A stretch of 64,000 nt of DNA from CBDEFX01 sp965237635. Lineage in GTDB: Bacteria; Chloroflexota; Dehalococcoidia; Lucifugimonadales; CAUZJF01. The notes below the pieces were generated by a model. That model was not told where the DNA came from. It worked only from the letters and a program-made list of their open reading frames with translations, and searched no databases. Of this stretch, positions 25,488 to 34,573 are shown piece by piece. The stretch spans positions 1,798,001 to 1,862,000 of the forward strand of contig CBDEFX010000001.1 of the NCBI GenBank assembly GCA_965237635.1, read 5' to 3'. The number at the start of each line of letters is the position of its first letter. Within the stretch, counting starts at the first letter, position 1. The translations under genes and the position numbers were made by a program.

Positions 25488-26857
25488 GGTCACGTCCCGT
25501 CAAGTGGTGTAAGAGTGCGTCATCCTGTTGATGTTGTTTAGGCGGCTGTCGCCTCCGCGAGATCGGCCTCCGGAAGAGCTTCGTTTAGGATCAGAATGGC
25601 GGGTGTGAGGTATCGGCGGCCGACGGCCCATTCATCGTGCTGTTCAGCGAGGACGGCGCCAACCAGGCGACGCACGGCTGGTCGGTTAGGGAAGATGCCC
25701 ACGACATCGGTGCGACGCCTGATCTCCTTGTTGAGACGCTCCAGGGGGTTGTTGGACCAGATCTTCTTCCAGTGGGCGACAGGGAAGCTGGAGAAGGCCA
25801 GGATATCGGGTCCAGCCTCGTCCAGTAGAGAGGCCACCTGAGGGAACCGGTCTCCGAGTTGATCGGTCACCCTATCGAGTTGGGCGTGTACCTCATCGGG
25901 GGAGGGTTGCTGGTAGATGGTGCGGACCATGGTGGCCATCCATGGTTGGACTCTTCTGGGTACCCGAGTGAGCAGGTTGGTCATGAAGTGGGTGCGGCAC
26001 CGTTGCCAGCTGGCTCCGCCGAAGACTGCGGCGATGGCGCCGCGGAGTCCCTGATGAGCGTCCGATACCACCAGCTCCACCCCGCTGAGGCCCCTGGCGG
26101 ACAGCGAGCGTAGGAAGGCCATCCAGAAGGCGCCGTCTTCACTGGTACCCACGTCCACCCAATGATCTCCCGCTTGCCCTCGCCATTGACGGCCGTCGCC
26201 ACCACCACGCTGACGTTGACGATCCTGCCGTCCTCCCTGACCTTCTGGGTCAGTGCGTCCAGCCACAGGTAAGGGTAGGGTCCACCGTCCAGCGGACGGC
26301 CCAGGAAGCCATCAACCACCACGTCCAGCTCCTGACAGATACGCGACACCTGGCTCTTGGAGATACCCTCACACCCCAGGGCCTTGACCAGGTCATCCAC
26401 CCGCCTTGTGGATACACCTTCTACGTAGGCCTGCTGAATGACCGCCAGCAGAGCTCGCTCGCTGCGACGCCGTGGCTCCAGCAGGCTCGGGAAGTAGCTC
26501 CCCTCTCGAAGCTTCGGGATGTGCAGCTCCATAGTCCCCACCCGGGTATCCCACGCCCGGGACCGATACCCGTTGCGCTGGGTCACCCGCGCAGGGCTGC
26601 GTTCTCCATACTCAGCACCGATCCTCGATGACACCTCCGCATCCATGATCCCCTCTACCAGCACTCTCAGTGCCTCTCGTAGAAAGTCCACGTCACCGTC
26701 CATTCCCCCCTTGCGCAATAGCTCCAGCAGGTCCATCCTTTCCTTGACCACTGTTGTCCTCCTTTCTCGAGCTTTCTTCTTTGCCCGCTAAGGATGACGC
26801 GGTGGTCTCTCTTTCTCCAGACCCTCTCCCTCTTACACCACTTCCTGGGACTCTACT
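25488..26857 (-). mobile_element. IS256-like element nested in the IS66-like element (1370 bp)
   Basis: A 9-bp target duplication TGGCTGAGG lies at 25479-25487 and 26858-26866. Ends are imperfect inverted repeats of about 28 bp sharing AAGTGGTGTAAGAG. Orientation is opposite to the host IS66 transposase. A fragment of a sister copy is at 40428-40877 with the same right end. Confidence 0.92.
25538..26751 (-). pseudogene. IS256 family (mutator-type) transposase, one frameshift
   Basis: The N-terminal 200 residues include M-V-K-E-R-M-D-L-L, R-N-G-Y-R-S-R-A-W-D-T and L-W-L-D-A (first catalytic Asp). Near 26155 the frame changes: adding one G (GGGGTGGACGTG) joins R-E-I-I-G to V-D-V-G-T-S-E-D-G-A-F-W. 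The second frame carries E-L-V-V-S-D-A-H-Q-G-L (second Asp), R-C-R-T-H-F and N-N-P-L-E-R-L-N-K-E-I-R-R-R-T (catalytic Glu). All DDE residues exist, so the element has only recently lost its protein, or the missing G is a sequencing error. AAGGAGGACAACAGTG lies near the ATG. Confidence 0.9.
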
Positions 26858-28205
26858 TGGCTGAGGACACCTGCCCCGGATGTGGAGGCAGACTCGAGCA
26901 TGAGGGAGTGCGGGTTGTCTACGCAACCGACATTCCTCCGGTTGCCAGACCCCAGGTGACGGGGTACCGGGTGCAGATATGCCGGTGCCGGGTCCTGCGG
27001 TAAGCAGGTCCGAGGGCGGCATCCCGATGTTGCGCCGGACCAGTACGGGGCCAGCGCGCACCGGGTAGGGAGACGAGTGATGGCGGCGGCCCACGTGCTC
27101 CACTATGGAGTGGGCGTTCCGGTACGGAAGGTCCCCGCTGTGCTCAGAGCGCTGACTGGTGTGGAGCTGAGCCAGGGGGCGATCAGCCAAGACGCGCTGC
27201 GACGTGCCAGGGTTGCAGTGGGGGATGCCTACCATGAGCTGCGGGGTTCGGTGCGTGCCAGTCCACTCGTCCACACCGACGACACGGGATGGCGAGTGGA
27301 CGGCGGGCCTGCTTTTCTGATGGCGTTCGAAACGGATGAGGCTACGGTGTACCAGGTTCGTGCTCGTCACCGCAACGAAGAGGTACGTGAGGTGGTGCCC
27401 TCGGACTATGGAGGGGTGATGGTAACGGATCGAGGACGGAGCTACGATGCTCAGGCTCTGTCGGGGGTGAAGCAGCAGAAATGTCTGGCCCACGTGCTGC
27501 GCTCGATCAGTGAGGTGGTCCAGACCAAGAGAGGAAGAGGTCGCAGCTTCGGCAATCGTCTGAGCCGCCTGCTCAGAGAAGCGATGGAGCTCCGGCAGGC
27601 ATATCACCGAGGAGAGGCGGCGGACTTTGCCGCCGAGGCCGAGCGGCTGAGACGAGAGGCGGCCTATCATCTCCGCGACCGTCCCATGTCGGATGCGGAC
27701 AACTGGAGGCTGCAGAACGAACTCGGTTGGCACGATGACCGGGGCAACCTGCTGCGTTTCCTGGATGATCCAAGCATTGAGCCGACCAACAACCGTGCTG
27801 AGAGAGCGCTCCGCCCGGCAGTGATCGCGCGGAAGGTATCGCACTGCTCGAAGAACGTCGGTGGTGCGGATGCGTTCTCGGCCTTCACCAGCGTAATCAG
27901 GACCCTGGCTCGCAATGGCGGCGATCACTCGCTGGTCAACGGGCTCTGCGGTGTGTTCAGCGGTGCTCCGGTCCCCACCCCTTCCTTCTGAACCCCTCCT
28001 CGCACTCCGCTCCGCTCCGCTAATCAATTACATAAGTCGGCCTACTTTGCCGCTCCCTATATATATACATGCGCGCGCGCGCTCCACCCCCCCCATTGCC
28101 GCTCTACCATGACCTCACTCGCGCACCATGATCTCTCAGCGCCAGAGACGCGAGATCCCGCATCTGTACTTGGCACTGGCAAGAGGTTTCTGCAATCCCG
28201 CACGC

Positions 28206-28451
28206 TCACTCCACGCTTGGCATTGATTGGTCCGCACCCGCTGTCGGCTTTGTAACGCTGGAATCATCATGTCCTGGTTCTGTATCGGGTTCAAGTTCCA
28301 AAGCATGAGGACTCTTGCTCCCTGGTCTCACCGCAAACACCACCTTTTGACCAACCCGTAGTTCTTGCCAGTTACTAGGCCGAGCCAACGACGATCGATC
28401 CATGTGAACATCACCGACTGAATCAGTCTGGATGAATCCGAAATTGACCAT
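28206..28451 (-). CDS. Cold-shock-domain-like protein, start uncertain
   Basis: The sequence N-F-G-F-I-Q-T-D followed by D-V-H-M-D-R-S-S-L and G-Q-K-V-V-F-A-V-R-P resembles the RNP1/RNP2 region and the end of a cold-shock OB fold. The open frame continues upstream with V-T-G-I-V-K-R-L, which would be the first beta strand, but no ATG, GTG or TTG suits it; the only ATG (28451) cuts off that strand. Either an unusual start or an N-terminally truncated gene. The acidic C-terminal tail is not part of the fold. It is flanked by IS elements on both sides. Confidence 0.45.
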   Translation of the reverse strand: MVNFGFIQTDSVGDVHMDRSSLARPSNWQELRVGQKVVFAVRPGSKSPHALELEPDTEPGHDDSSVTKPTAGADQSMPSVE

Positions 28452-28532
28452 GAGTCGCTTAACAATCCCTGTAACCCGTTCCGCGTACTCAGGCCGTATG
28501 AGGTGATACCCAAAAACTAGACAACTGGCTAA

Positions 28533-29785
28533 GAGAGAGTCCAGCTCCTAAAATAACCGGCAACTAACCGACGTGGAGGAGCAGGACATGAAGCAGACGA
28601 GGAATAAGCACAGTCCGGCGTTCAAGGCCAAGGTGGCCTTGGCCGCCCTTGCGGGGGAAGAGACCATCGCCCAGCTGGCCAGCCGATTTGAGGTCCATCC
28701 CAGTCAGATTCACGCCTGGAAAAGGGCCCTGGCGGAAGGAGCCCCGGAGCTATTTGCCACCAATCAGAAATCCCAGGAGAAAGCCAAGGAAGCTCAGATT
28801 AACCACCTCTACCGGCACATCGGCCAGCTGAAGGTGGAACGCGATTTTTTGTCGGAAAGGTCCGGTCTATGAGTCGCAGCATACGGCGAGCCATGATAGA
28901 CCGAGACCACCAGCAGCTGTCTTTGGTGCGTCAATGTATCCTGCTGGACGTCAGCCGGGCCTCGGTGTACTACCGGCCGGTACCGACCAGGGCAGAAGAC
29001 CTGGAGTTGATGGCCCTGATGGACCGTCAGTATTTGAAGACCCCCTTCTACGGCTCCAGGAAGATGAAGGCCTGGCTACTGCAACAGGGCTATCTGGTGA
29101 GCCGAAAAAGGGTTCGAAGGCTGATGCGGTTGATGGGTCTGGAAGCCATCTACCGGCGTCCCAACACCAGCAAACCAGCGCCGGGACACCGGATCTTTCC
29201 CTATCTGCTGAAGGGAGTGGAGGTTAATCGGGTCGACCAGGTCTGGGCCGCGGACATCACCTACATCCCCATGCCGAAGGGCTTCCTGTACCTGGTGGCC
29301 ATCATGGACTGGCACAGCCGGCACGTGCTGGCCTGGAAGCTCTCCAACACCATGGACACCAGCTTCTGCGTGGCGGCGTTGGAGGAAGCCCTGGGTAAGG
29401 GACGACCGGAGATATTCAACACCGACCAGGGGAGTCAGTTCACCAGTGAGGCCTTTACCCAGACGTTGCAGGAGCAGAGGGTCCAGGTCAGCATGGATGG
29501 TAAGGGTAGGTACCTGGACAACATCTTCGTGGAGCGGCTGTGGCGGAGCATCAAGTACGAGGAGGTGTATCTGAAAGCTTACCAGACCGTCGCCGAGGCC
29601 CGAACTGGGATCAATGCCTACCTGGAGTTCTACAACCGGCAGAGGCCTCACCAGGCTTTGGGCTACCGGACCCCAGCAGAGGTGTACCAACATGGCCAGG
29701 AAGAAAGGGGAGCAGCAGCTGAAGAAGCAGGGCTGCCATCGGGCTTGGTGAAACCTAGCGCAGGGGTGGGAGACTCTCTTAATTT
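28533..29785 (+). mobile_element. IS3-family insertion sequence
   Basis: Contains overlapping orfA and orfB. Probable ends: CTAAGAGAGAGTCC on the left and its imperfect complement in GGAGACTCTCTTAA on the right. No clear target duplication was found, so the borders are approximate. Confidence 0.75.
28588..28872 (+). CDS. IS3-family transposase OrfA (HTH)
   Basis: 94 residues with a helix-turn-helix of the IS3/HTH_Tnp_1 type: F-K-A-K-V-A-L-A-A-L then I-A-Q-L-A-S-R-F-E-V-H-P-S-Q-I, and a leucine-rich coiled coil (I-N-H-L-Y-R-H-I-G-Q-L-K-V-E). ATG 28588 is preceded by GGAGGAGCAGGAC. Its last codons overlap orfB (ATGA at 28869); in IS3 elements this region normally allows -1 frameshifting to an OrfAB fusion, though no slippery run is obvious here. 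Confidence 0.9.
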   Translation: MKQTRNKHSPAFKAKVALAALAGEETIAQLASRFEVHPSQIHAWKRALAEGAPELFATNQKSQEKAKEAQINHLYRHIGQLKVERDFLSERSGL

Positions 29786-29804
29786 AGCCCTCGTGCTGTC
29801 TTAA
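28869..29804 (+). CDS. IS3-family transposase OrfB (integrase core)
   Basis: 311 residues with HTH_21 region (Y-G-S-R-K-M-K-A-W-L) and complete DDE core: W-A-A-D-I-T-Y-I, N-T-D-Q-G-S-Q-F and F-V-E-R-L-W-R-S-I-K-Y-E, followed by Y-N-x-x-R-P-H-Q-A-L-G. It overlaps orfA by four bases. It is the only intact IS3 transposase in the window and could move the element. Confidence 0.93.
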   Translation: MSRSIRRAMIDRDHQQLSLVRQCILLDVSRASVYYRPVPTRAEDLELMALMDRQYLKTPFYGSRKMKAWLLQQGYLVSRKRVRRLMRLMGLEAIYRRPNTSKPAPGHRIFPYLLKGVEVNRVDQVWAADITYIPMPKGFLYLVAIMDWHSRHVLAWKLSNTMDTSFCVAALEEALGKGRPEIFNTDQGSQFTSEAFTQTLQEQRVQVSMDGKGRYLDNIFVERLWRSIKYEEVYLKAYQTVAEARTGINAYLEFYNRQRPHQALGYRTPAEVYQHGQEERGAAAEEAGLPSGLVKPSAGVGDSLNLALVLS

Positions 29805-29806
29805 TA

Positions 29807-30316
29807 ATGGGGTCCACCTTAGTCTGCGGTCACTATGGGATCAGCCGCAAGACCTTCTACAAGGGGTATGGTCGATACCAGAACTCTCGCGGAGACTTCC
29901 GGGACCGCTCTCGCCGCCCTTACAGTCACCCTCGCTCAGTTCCCAAGCCCATCGCAGAGCGCATCGTGTCTCTCCGTCGTAAGACCCGCTATGGTCCTCG
30001 GCGTCTGGCCTACTACATGGCCCAAGAGGGGCATCACCATCAGCGTCTATGGGGTCTACCGTGTCCTGCAGGGGCAAGGCTGGGTCAAGAAGCGCCGCTC
30101 CCGACCACGAAGAAGCCACAGTGCTACGCTATGGCTGTCCCTGGGCGGCGAGTCCAGGTGGACGTAAGGCGCTTGCCTGTTCTGCACCTCAAGGGCCGTC
30201 CTGAGCCCCTCAAGCAGTATCTGTACAACGCCATAGACGACTGCGCTCGCCTGAAGGTCGCTTGGGTCAGCTCTGAGATCACACCTCGAGCCAGCGTCGC
30301 AGACTCTGGCTGCCCA
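29807..30316 (+). pseudogene. IS481-like transposase fragment
   Basis: Reads C-G-H-Y-G-I-S-R-K-T-F-Y-K (HTH), R-S-R-R-P-Y-S-H-P and K-T-R-Y-G-P-R-R-L-A-Y-Y-M. It then frameshifts (I-S-V-Y-G-V-Y-R-V-L-Q in another frame) and returns to the start of the catalytic core R-V-Q-V-D-V-R-R-L-P-V-L and Y-N-A-I-D-D-C-A-R-L, before breaking off. At least two frame changes and loss of the C-terminal catalytic residues. It abuts the IS3 element directly. Confidence 0.75.
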
Positions 30317-30626
30317 TGGCGTCCGCCACAAACTCATCCCTGTCGGTAAGCCCGAACTGAATGGCAAAACCGCCAACGCCCTCATTCTTCCTTGGAGTGA
30401 CGTACGCCACTCCAGGGAACTCCAGTCCTTCCCGGACTACCAGAGTGTTACCCATGTTTGAAATCATTGCAGCATCAACTGGGGCATCCGCCAGTATCAA
30501 TGCTTGGCGCGCTCGCGGCGGGGCAGGATCACTCGGCATACAGGAGCCGCCTGCCTCAACTTCGCATCAGCCACTTGCACTTAAGATTGGACTCAGGCCA
30601 TCATAGCGGTAGCGGATGATCGCACC
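30317..30626. other. Gap before the ABC exporter genes
   Basis: No supported gene. A minus-strand open frame (30539 to about 30310) has protein-like composition but no recognised family. Presumed to contain the exporter promoter; no clear -35/-10 found. Confidence 0.4.
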
Positions 30627-32402
30627 ATGGCAGATAAGACTCTGACACAGCCTCGAAGAACGATGCCCCTCAAGGAGGGTGCGGACCTACTGGCCAGGTA
30701 CTTGCGCCCACAAACTCGCATGGCCTTGGTCGTCGCCGCGTTGCTCCTCACCGACATCAGCCTAGACCTAATCAACCCCCAGATCCTTCGTTACTTCATA
30801 GACGAGGCGGTGCGAGGGAGCGCCGTCGGGCGGCTGATCACGGCCGCCGCGTTTTTCACCGGCATTACTCTTGTGGGACAGGTGGTGAACATCGCCGCCA
30901 CCTACACGAGCGGTAGGGTCGCCTGGAGAGCCACTAACGCGCTGCGGGCCGATCTAGCACGACACTGCCTGTCGCTGGACATGTCGTTCCACAATAACCG
31001 CACACCCGGCGAGATGATCGAGCGCGTCGACGGGGATGCAAGTCGGCTGGGGGGCTTCTTCTCTACGTTCATCATCGAAATCCTCGGCAATGTCCTACTG
31101 CTGACCGGCATCCTTGGCCTGCTGTTCAGAGAGGACTGGCGGGCCGGGCTCGCGCTGGCCGTCTTCGCGGCGATAGCGATTCTCGCAATATCGAGGCTGA
31201 AGCACGTGTCGTGGGAACAGTGGAGGGCCTCCTTAAAGGCTGAAACCAACTACTACGGCTTTCTAGAGGAGCGCCTGTCGGGCCGAGAGGACACGCGCAC
31301 CAGCGCAGCCGCGTCTTACGTCATCCGGCGGTTTCACGAGCACCAGCGCAGCTGGTTCCGCACGCGCACAATGTCGTGGTTGGTGAACAACATCATAGGG
31401 AATACAACCTTCTTCATGTTCGCCCTGGGTAACGCGGCGGCACTCGGGGTTGGTGCCTACCTGTTCCGCGAGGGCCACATCACCATCGGCGCGGTCTATT
31501 TGATTTTCCACTACACGAATCTGCTCTTGCGCCCGATCGGGGGGCTGTCAGATAGCTTAAGTACATTGCAAAGGGCCGCCGCAAACATAGACAGGGTAGT
31601 CGGGCTCTTCGAGACGAAGAAGACAGTCCTGGACGGCGCCGGGGCCAAGTTCTCGAGGGACGAGCTGGCCGTGAAATTCGAGAACGTCTCGTTCTCTTAT
31701 AACAAGGGCGAGCCGGTACTGAAAGGCGTCTCGCTTGAGTTGCAACCCGGCAGAACGCTCGGCCTACTCGGGCGCACAGGGGCCGGCAAGACGACCATGA
31801 CGCGCCTGCTTTTCCGGCTGTACGATCCTGACGAAGGGAGGGTGCTCGTCGGAGGCCGGGATATCCGAGAGCGTACTGTATACGATCTGCGAGAGCACAT
31901 CGCCATGGTCACGCAGGACATCCGTCTGTTCCATGGCACCATACGGGACAACCTGACCCTCTTCGATCGGACAGTCACTGACGATCGGCTGCTCGAGATC
32001 TTCGAAGACCTTGGTCTGATGAGATGGTACGAAAGGTTGCCCGGCGGACTTGACACCGAGCTCCGGTCGGACGGGGGCGGGCTGTCGGCAGGGGAGGCCC
32101 AGCTGCTGGCCTTCACCCGCGTTTTCCTTAGGGACCCGAGCGTCCTAATCCTGGACGAGGCCACGTCCCGGCTCGACAGAAGCACCGAGCAGCTCATCGA
32201 GAACGCTGTCGGCAGGCTGGTGCAGGGACGCACCGTGATCATAATCGCGCACCATCTCGCGACGGTCGAGCGCTGCGACGACATCGTCATCCTAGAAGGC
32301 GGCCGGGTGACCGAGCACGGGGACCGGAAGCAGCTCGCGGCAGACCTTGGGTCGCGTTTCCATCAGCTCCTCCAGACCGGCCTGGAGGGGGTGTTGTCGT
32401 GA
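30627..32402 (+). CDS. ABC exporter half-transporter A (type IV, heterodimer)
   Basis: 591 residues: an N-terminal membrane domain with about six helices (A-L-V-V-A-A-L-L-L-T onward to about 320) and a C-terminal ATPase. Walker A G-R-T-G-A-G-K-T-T near 382, non-canonical signature L-S-A-G-E near 486, Walker B V-L-I-L-D-E-A-T-S with catalytic Glu near 510, H-loop I-I-A-H-H. The next gene starts at the GTGA overlapping its stop and encodes the partner. Known: such heterodimers export peptides, lipids or drugs. Next to an NRPS protein and an ABC-F ATPase it probably exports a small product or confers resistance. No strong ribosome-binding site is seen. Confidence 0.92.
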   Translation: MADKTLTQPRRTMPLKEGADLLARYLRPQTRMALVVAALLLTDISLDLINPQILRYFIDEAVRGSAVGRLITAAAFFTGITLVGQVVNIAATYTSGRVAWRATNALRADLARHCLSLDMSFHNNRTPGEMIERVDGDASRLGGFFSTFIIEILGNVLLLTGILGLLFREDWRAGLALAVFAAIAILAISRLKHVSWEQWRASLKAETNYYGFLEERLSGREDTRTSAAASYVIRRFHEHQRSWFRTRTMSWLVNNIIGNTTFFMFALGNAAALGVGAYLFREGHITIGAVYLIFHYTNLLLRPIGGLSDSLSTLQRAAANIDRVVGLFETKKTVLDGAGAKFSRDELAVKFENVSFSYNKGEPVLKGVSLELQPGRTLGLLGRTGAGKTTMTRLLFRLYDPDEGRVLVGGRDIRERTVYDLREHIAMVTQDIRLFHGTIRDNLTLFDRTVTDDRLLEIFEDLGLMRWYERLPGGLDTELRSDGGGLSAGEAQLLAFTRVFLRDPSVLILDEATSRLDRSTEQLIENAVGRLVQGRTVIIIAHHLATVERCDDIVILEGGRVTEHGDRKQLAADLGSRFHQLLQTGLEGVLS

Positions 32403-34171
32403 GACTGTGGCAGTACCTCTCGGCCATTTTCCTGGCGAACTGGCGCATTTTGTCGCTCGATGCGGCCCTCGGGTTCTTGATGGCGGTTGTTATCCCGCAG
32501 GCCGTGGCGCTGGTGCAGCGTGAGATCTTCAACAGCCTGACCGGCGATGCCCGAGTATCGCTTGGCATCTGGGAGCTGTGCGCCGTACTGGTGGCTATCG
32601 CCGTCGCGCAGTTCCCCGTACGACTGGCCGGACAGACAGTTACCCGGGCGACCAACGTCATGCTCGCGTGCCAGCTGCAGAGGAACACGTTCAGGCACCT
32701 CGTCTACCTGCCCGGCAGTCGTCCTCTTCCTTCATCGGCGGGAGAGGCGGTGAACCGCTTCTTCGACGATACCAAAGGGTCAGGCGCATATGTAGCGAGG
32801 TTCAGCTTCATCGCCCAGTACATGGTGTTTGCCGCCATCGCTCTGTACTTCATGGTACGGATTAGCCCGCTTATCACGTTCGCGGTCTTCTTGCCCATCC
32901 TTATCGTGATGGCGATCATCAGCATAGCGAGCAGGCCCATACTGCTGACCAACGAAGCCAGCCGTAAGGCCACCGGGGCCGTCACAGGGTTTATCGCAGA
33001 GGCGTTCGGCATGGTCGAGGCGATAAAGGTGGCCAATGCAGAGGAGCGCGCTATCGACCGGTTCAACGTGCTCAACAGAGAGCGACAGAGGACAGCGTTG
33101 AGGGATACGGTGATCAGACAGACGCTTCAAGCTGTCTCCCAAAACGTCGCAAACATCGGCACAGGCCTGATCCTGATCCTGGCGGGCCAGGCGATGAGCC
33201 AGGGTAGTTTTACTGTCGGCGACCTGTCTCTCTTTGTCTTTTACCTATCCCACATGCAGCAGGTCAGCGTCCATATAGGCGCTATTATGATGGACCACAA
33301 ACACGTTAGGGTCTCTAGGGACCGCCTGTTGGCGCTGATGCCGGGCGCCCCGGCGAAAACCCTGGTGGAAGCGAGCCCGGGCTATCTGCTGCGGGGTCTC
33401 CCCGAAGCCCCGTTCGTTGAAAAGACCATCGAAGACCGCCTCGATCTCCTGGAAGTGAATGGGCTCACCTACGTTCACCCTGAGTCCGGTCTGGGAGTGA
33501 GCGACGTCAACCTCAAGCTGGAGCGGGGCAGCTTCACAGTCGTGACGGGCCGAATAGGGTCCGGTAAGACGACGCTACTTCGTGCGCTCATCGGCTGGTT
33601 GCCTCATCAGGCCGGCGAGATCCGCTGGAACGGCTCGATCGTCGACGAGCCGGACAAGTTCCTGGTGCCGCCCCGTTGCGGGTACACCTCCCAGGTCCCG
33701 CGACTCTTCAGCGAGGAGCTCCGCTCCAACATCCTGATGGGCCTGCCGGAGGAGAGGGTTGACCTGCCCGGCGCGGTCGCCTCCGCCGTCATGGAGCACG
33801 ATGTCGAGGAGCTTGAGAAGGGGCTGGACACGATTGTGGGTCCAAAAGGGGTGAAGCTGTCGGGAGGTCAACAGCGACGGTCAGGCGCGGCGAGAATGTT
33901 TGTCCGAGATCCGGAGCTCCTCATCCTGGACGACCTATCCAGCGGGCTGGATGTGGAAACCGAGCAGACACTGTGGGAACGCCTCTTCGAGCGGGAGGAC
34001 TCGACGGCACTGGTCGTCTCACACCGCCGCATGGCATTACGCCATGCCGACCATGTCATCGTCCTCAAAGAGGGTAGTGTCGAAGCTGAGGGCAAGCTCG
34101 ACTACCTGCTCGAGACAAGCGGGGAGATGCGCAGGCTTTGGCGAGGCGACTTGGGCGAAGAGGCGAGTTAG
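32399..34171 (+). CDS. ABC exporter half-transporter B with altered Walker B
   Basis: 590 residues, same architecture. Walker A G-R-I-G-S-G-K-T near 384, canonical signature L-S-G-G-Q-Q near 487, but Walker B reads L-L-I-L-D-D-L-S-S: the catalytic Glu is Asp. H-loop V-V-S-H. With the partner's L-S-A-G-E signature, one composite ATP site would have L-S-G-G-Q plus Glu (active) and the other L-S-A-G-E plus Asp (degenerate), the textbook asymmetry of heterodimeric exporters. It starts at GTG overlapping the upstream TGA. GTGTTGTC just upstream gives a weak ribosome site, so coupling is likely. Confidence 0.92.
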   Translation: MRLWQYLSAIFLANWRILSLDAALGFLMAVVIPQAVALVQREIFNSLTGDARVSLGIWELCAVLVAIAVAQFPVRLAGQTVTRATNVMLACQLQRNTFRHLVYLPGSRPLPSSAGEAVNRFFDDTKGSGAYVARFSFIAQYMVFAAIALYFMVRISPLITFAVFLPILIVMAIISIASRPILLTNEASRKATGAVTGFIAEAFGMVEAIKVANAEERAIDRFNVLNRERQRTALRDTVIRQTLQAVSQNVANIGTGLILILAGQAMSQGSFTVGDLSLFVFYLSHMQQVSVHIGAIMMDHKHVRVSRDRLLALMPGAPAKTLVEASPGYLLRGLPEAPFVEKTIEDRLDLLEVNGLTYVHPESGLGVSDVNLKLERGSFTVVTGRIGSGKTTLLRALIGWLPHQAGEIRWNGSIVDEPDKFLVPPRCGYTSQVPRLFSEELRSNILMGLPEERVDLPGAVASAVMEHDVEELEKGLDTIVGPKGVKLSGGQQRRSGAARMFVRDPELLILDDLSSGLDVETEQTLWERLFEREDSTALVVSHRRMALRHADHVIVLKEGSVEAEGKLDYLLETSGEMRRLWRGDLGEEAS

Positions 34172-34573
34172 GCCGGGCAGACTTGAGCTCAAAGGCCAAG
34201 GAGTATTCGGGGGTCCTCAGTCGGCCGATTCCCAGCGGAGGCAGGTACCCTGGCGTCAGTTGGGATTGAAGACGGCCCACATGGGCGATAACAACGACCT
34301 CGTCCTCGCTTAGCTTCGCGGTGCATGACACCTGACGATCGCTGCCTGGGCATTCGTCGGCTGGGTTCGCGTGTGCCGAGGGGTGAAGCGACTGTCTCGG
34401 TTGTCAAGCATCGGAGGCATGAACCGCCAACCAACGTGGTTTACCCTCCAACAAGCTAGGGACGCTCACCGGCGCTAACCGAACGTGCAACGGGGCGTTC
34501 AGGGTCAAGCAGTCACGTTTTGGCCTGGAATTGACTCGGCCTCCATATGGTGAATCCTGGAAGCCAACTCGAA
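34172..34573. other. Convergent intergenic region
   Basis: Between the converging exporter and NRPS genes. No gene and no clear terminator hairpin seen. Confidence 0.45.

Larger units (their letters stand above)
25196..27991 (+). pseudogene. tnpC-like: IS66 family transposase, split by IS256-like insertion and one frameshift
   Basis: The N-terminal part (25196-25487) has a coiled-coil (L-K-G-Q-V-A-Q-L-T-A-A-K-E-E-L) and G-R-K-P-G-M-G. It resumes after the IS256 element at 26867 with D-T-C-P-G-C-G-G-R-L-E, the zinc-binding region. One extra C near 26995 (GTCCTGCGG) shifts the frame before the catalytic part, which runs from about 27000 to 27991 with V-H-T-D-D-T-G-W, V-T-D-R-G-R-S-Y and E-P-T-N-N-R-A-E-R-A-L. 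All three acidic residues are visible, but the gene is broken twice and cannot give a full protein. Confidence 0.9.
25126..28031 (+). mobile_element. IS66-like element interrupted by an IS256-like element
   Basis: Terminal inverted repeats GTAATTGATTAGCGG (25126-25140) and its complement (28017-28031) are flanked by an 8-bp duplication ATAAGTCG (25118-25125 and 28032-28039), the IS66 target-site length. Without the nested 1370-bp element plus 9-bp duplication it would be about 1.5 kb with a single transposase gene. It lacks the usual tnpA/tnpB accessory genes. Confidence 0.92.

Noticed and set aside
30310..30539. Minus-strand frame before the ABC exporter
   Set aside because: Composition is protein-like but there is no start signal and no family I can name.
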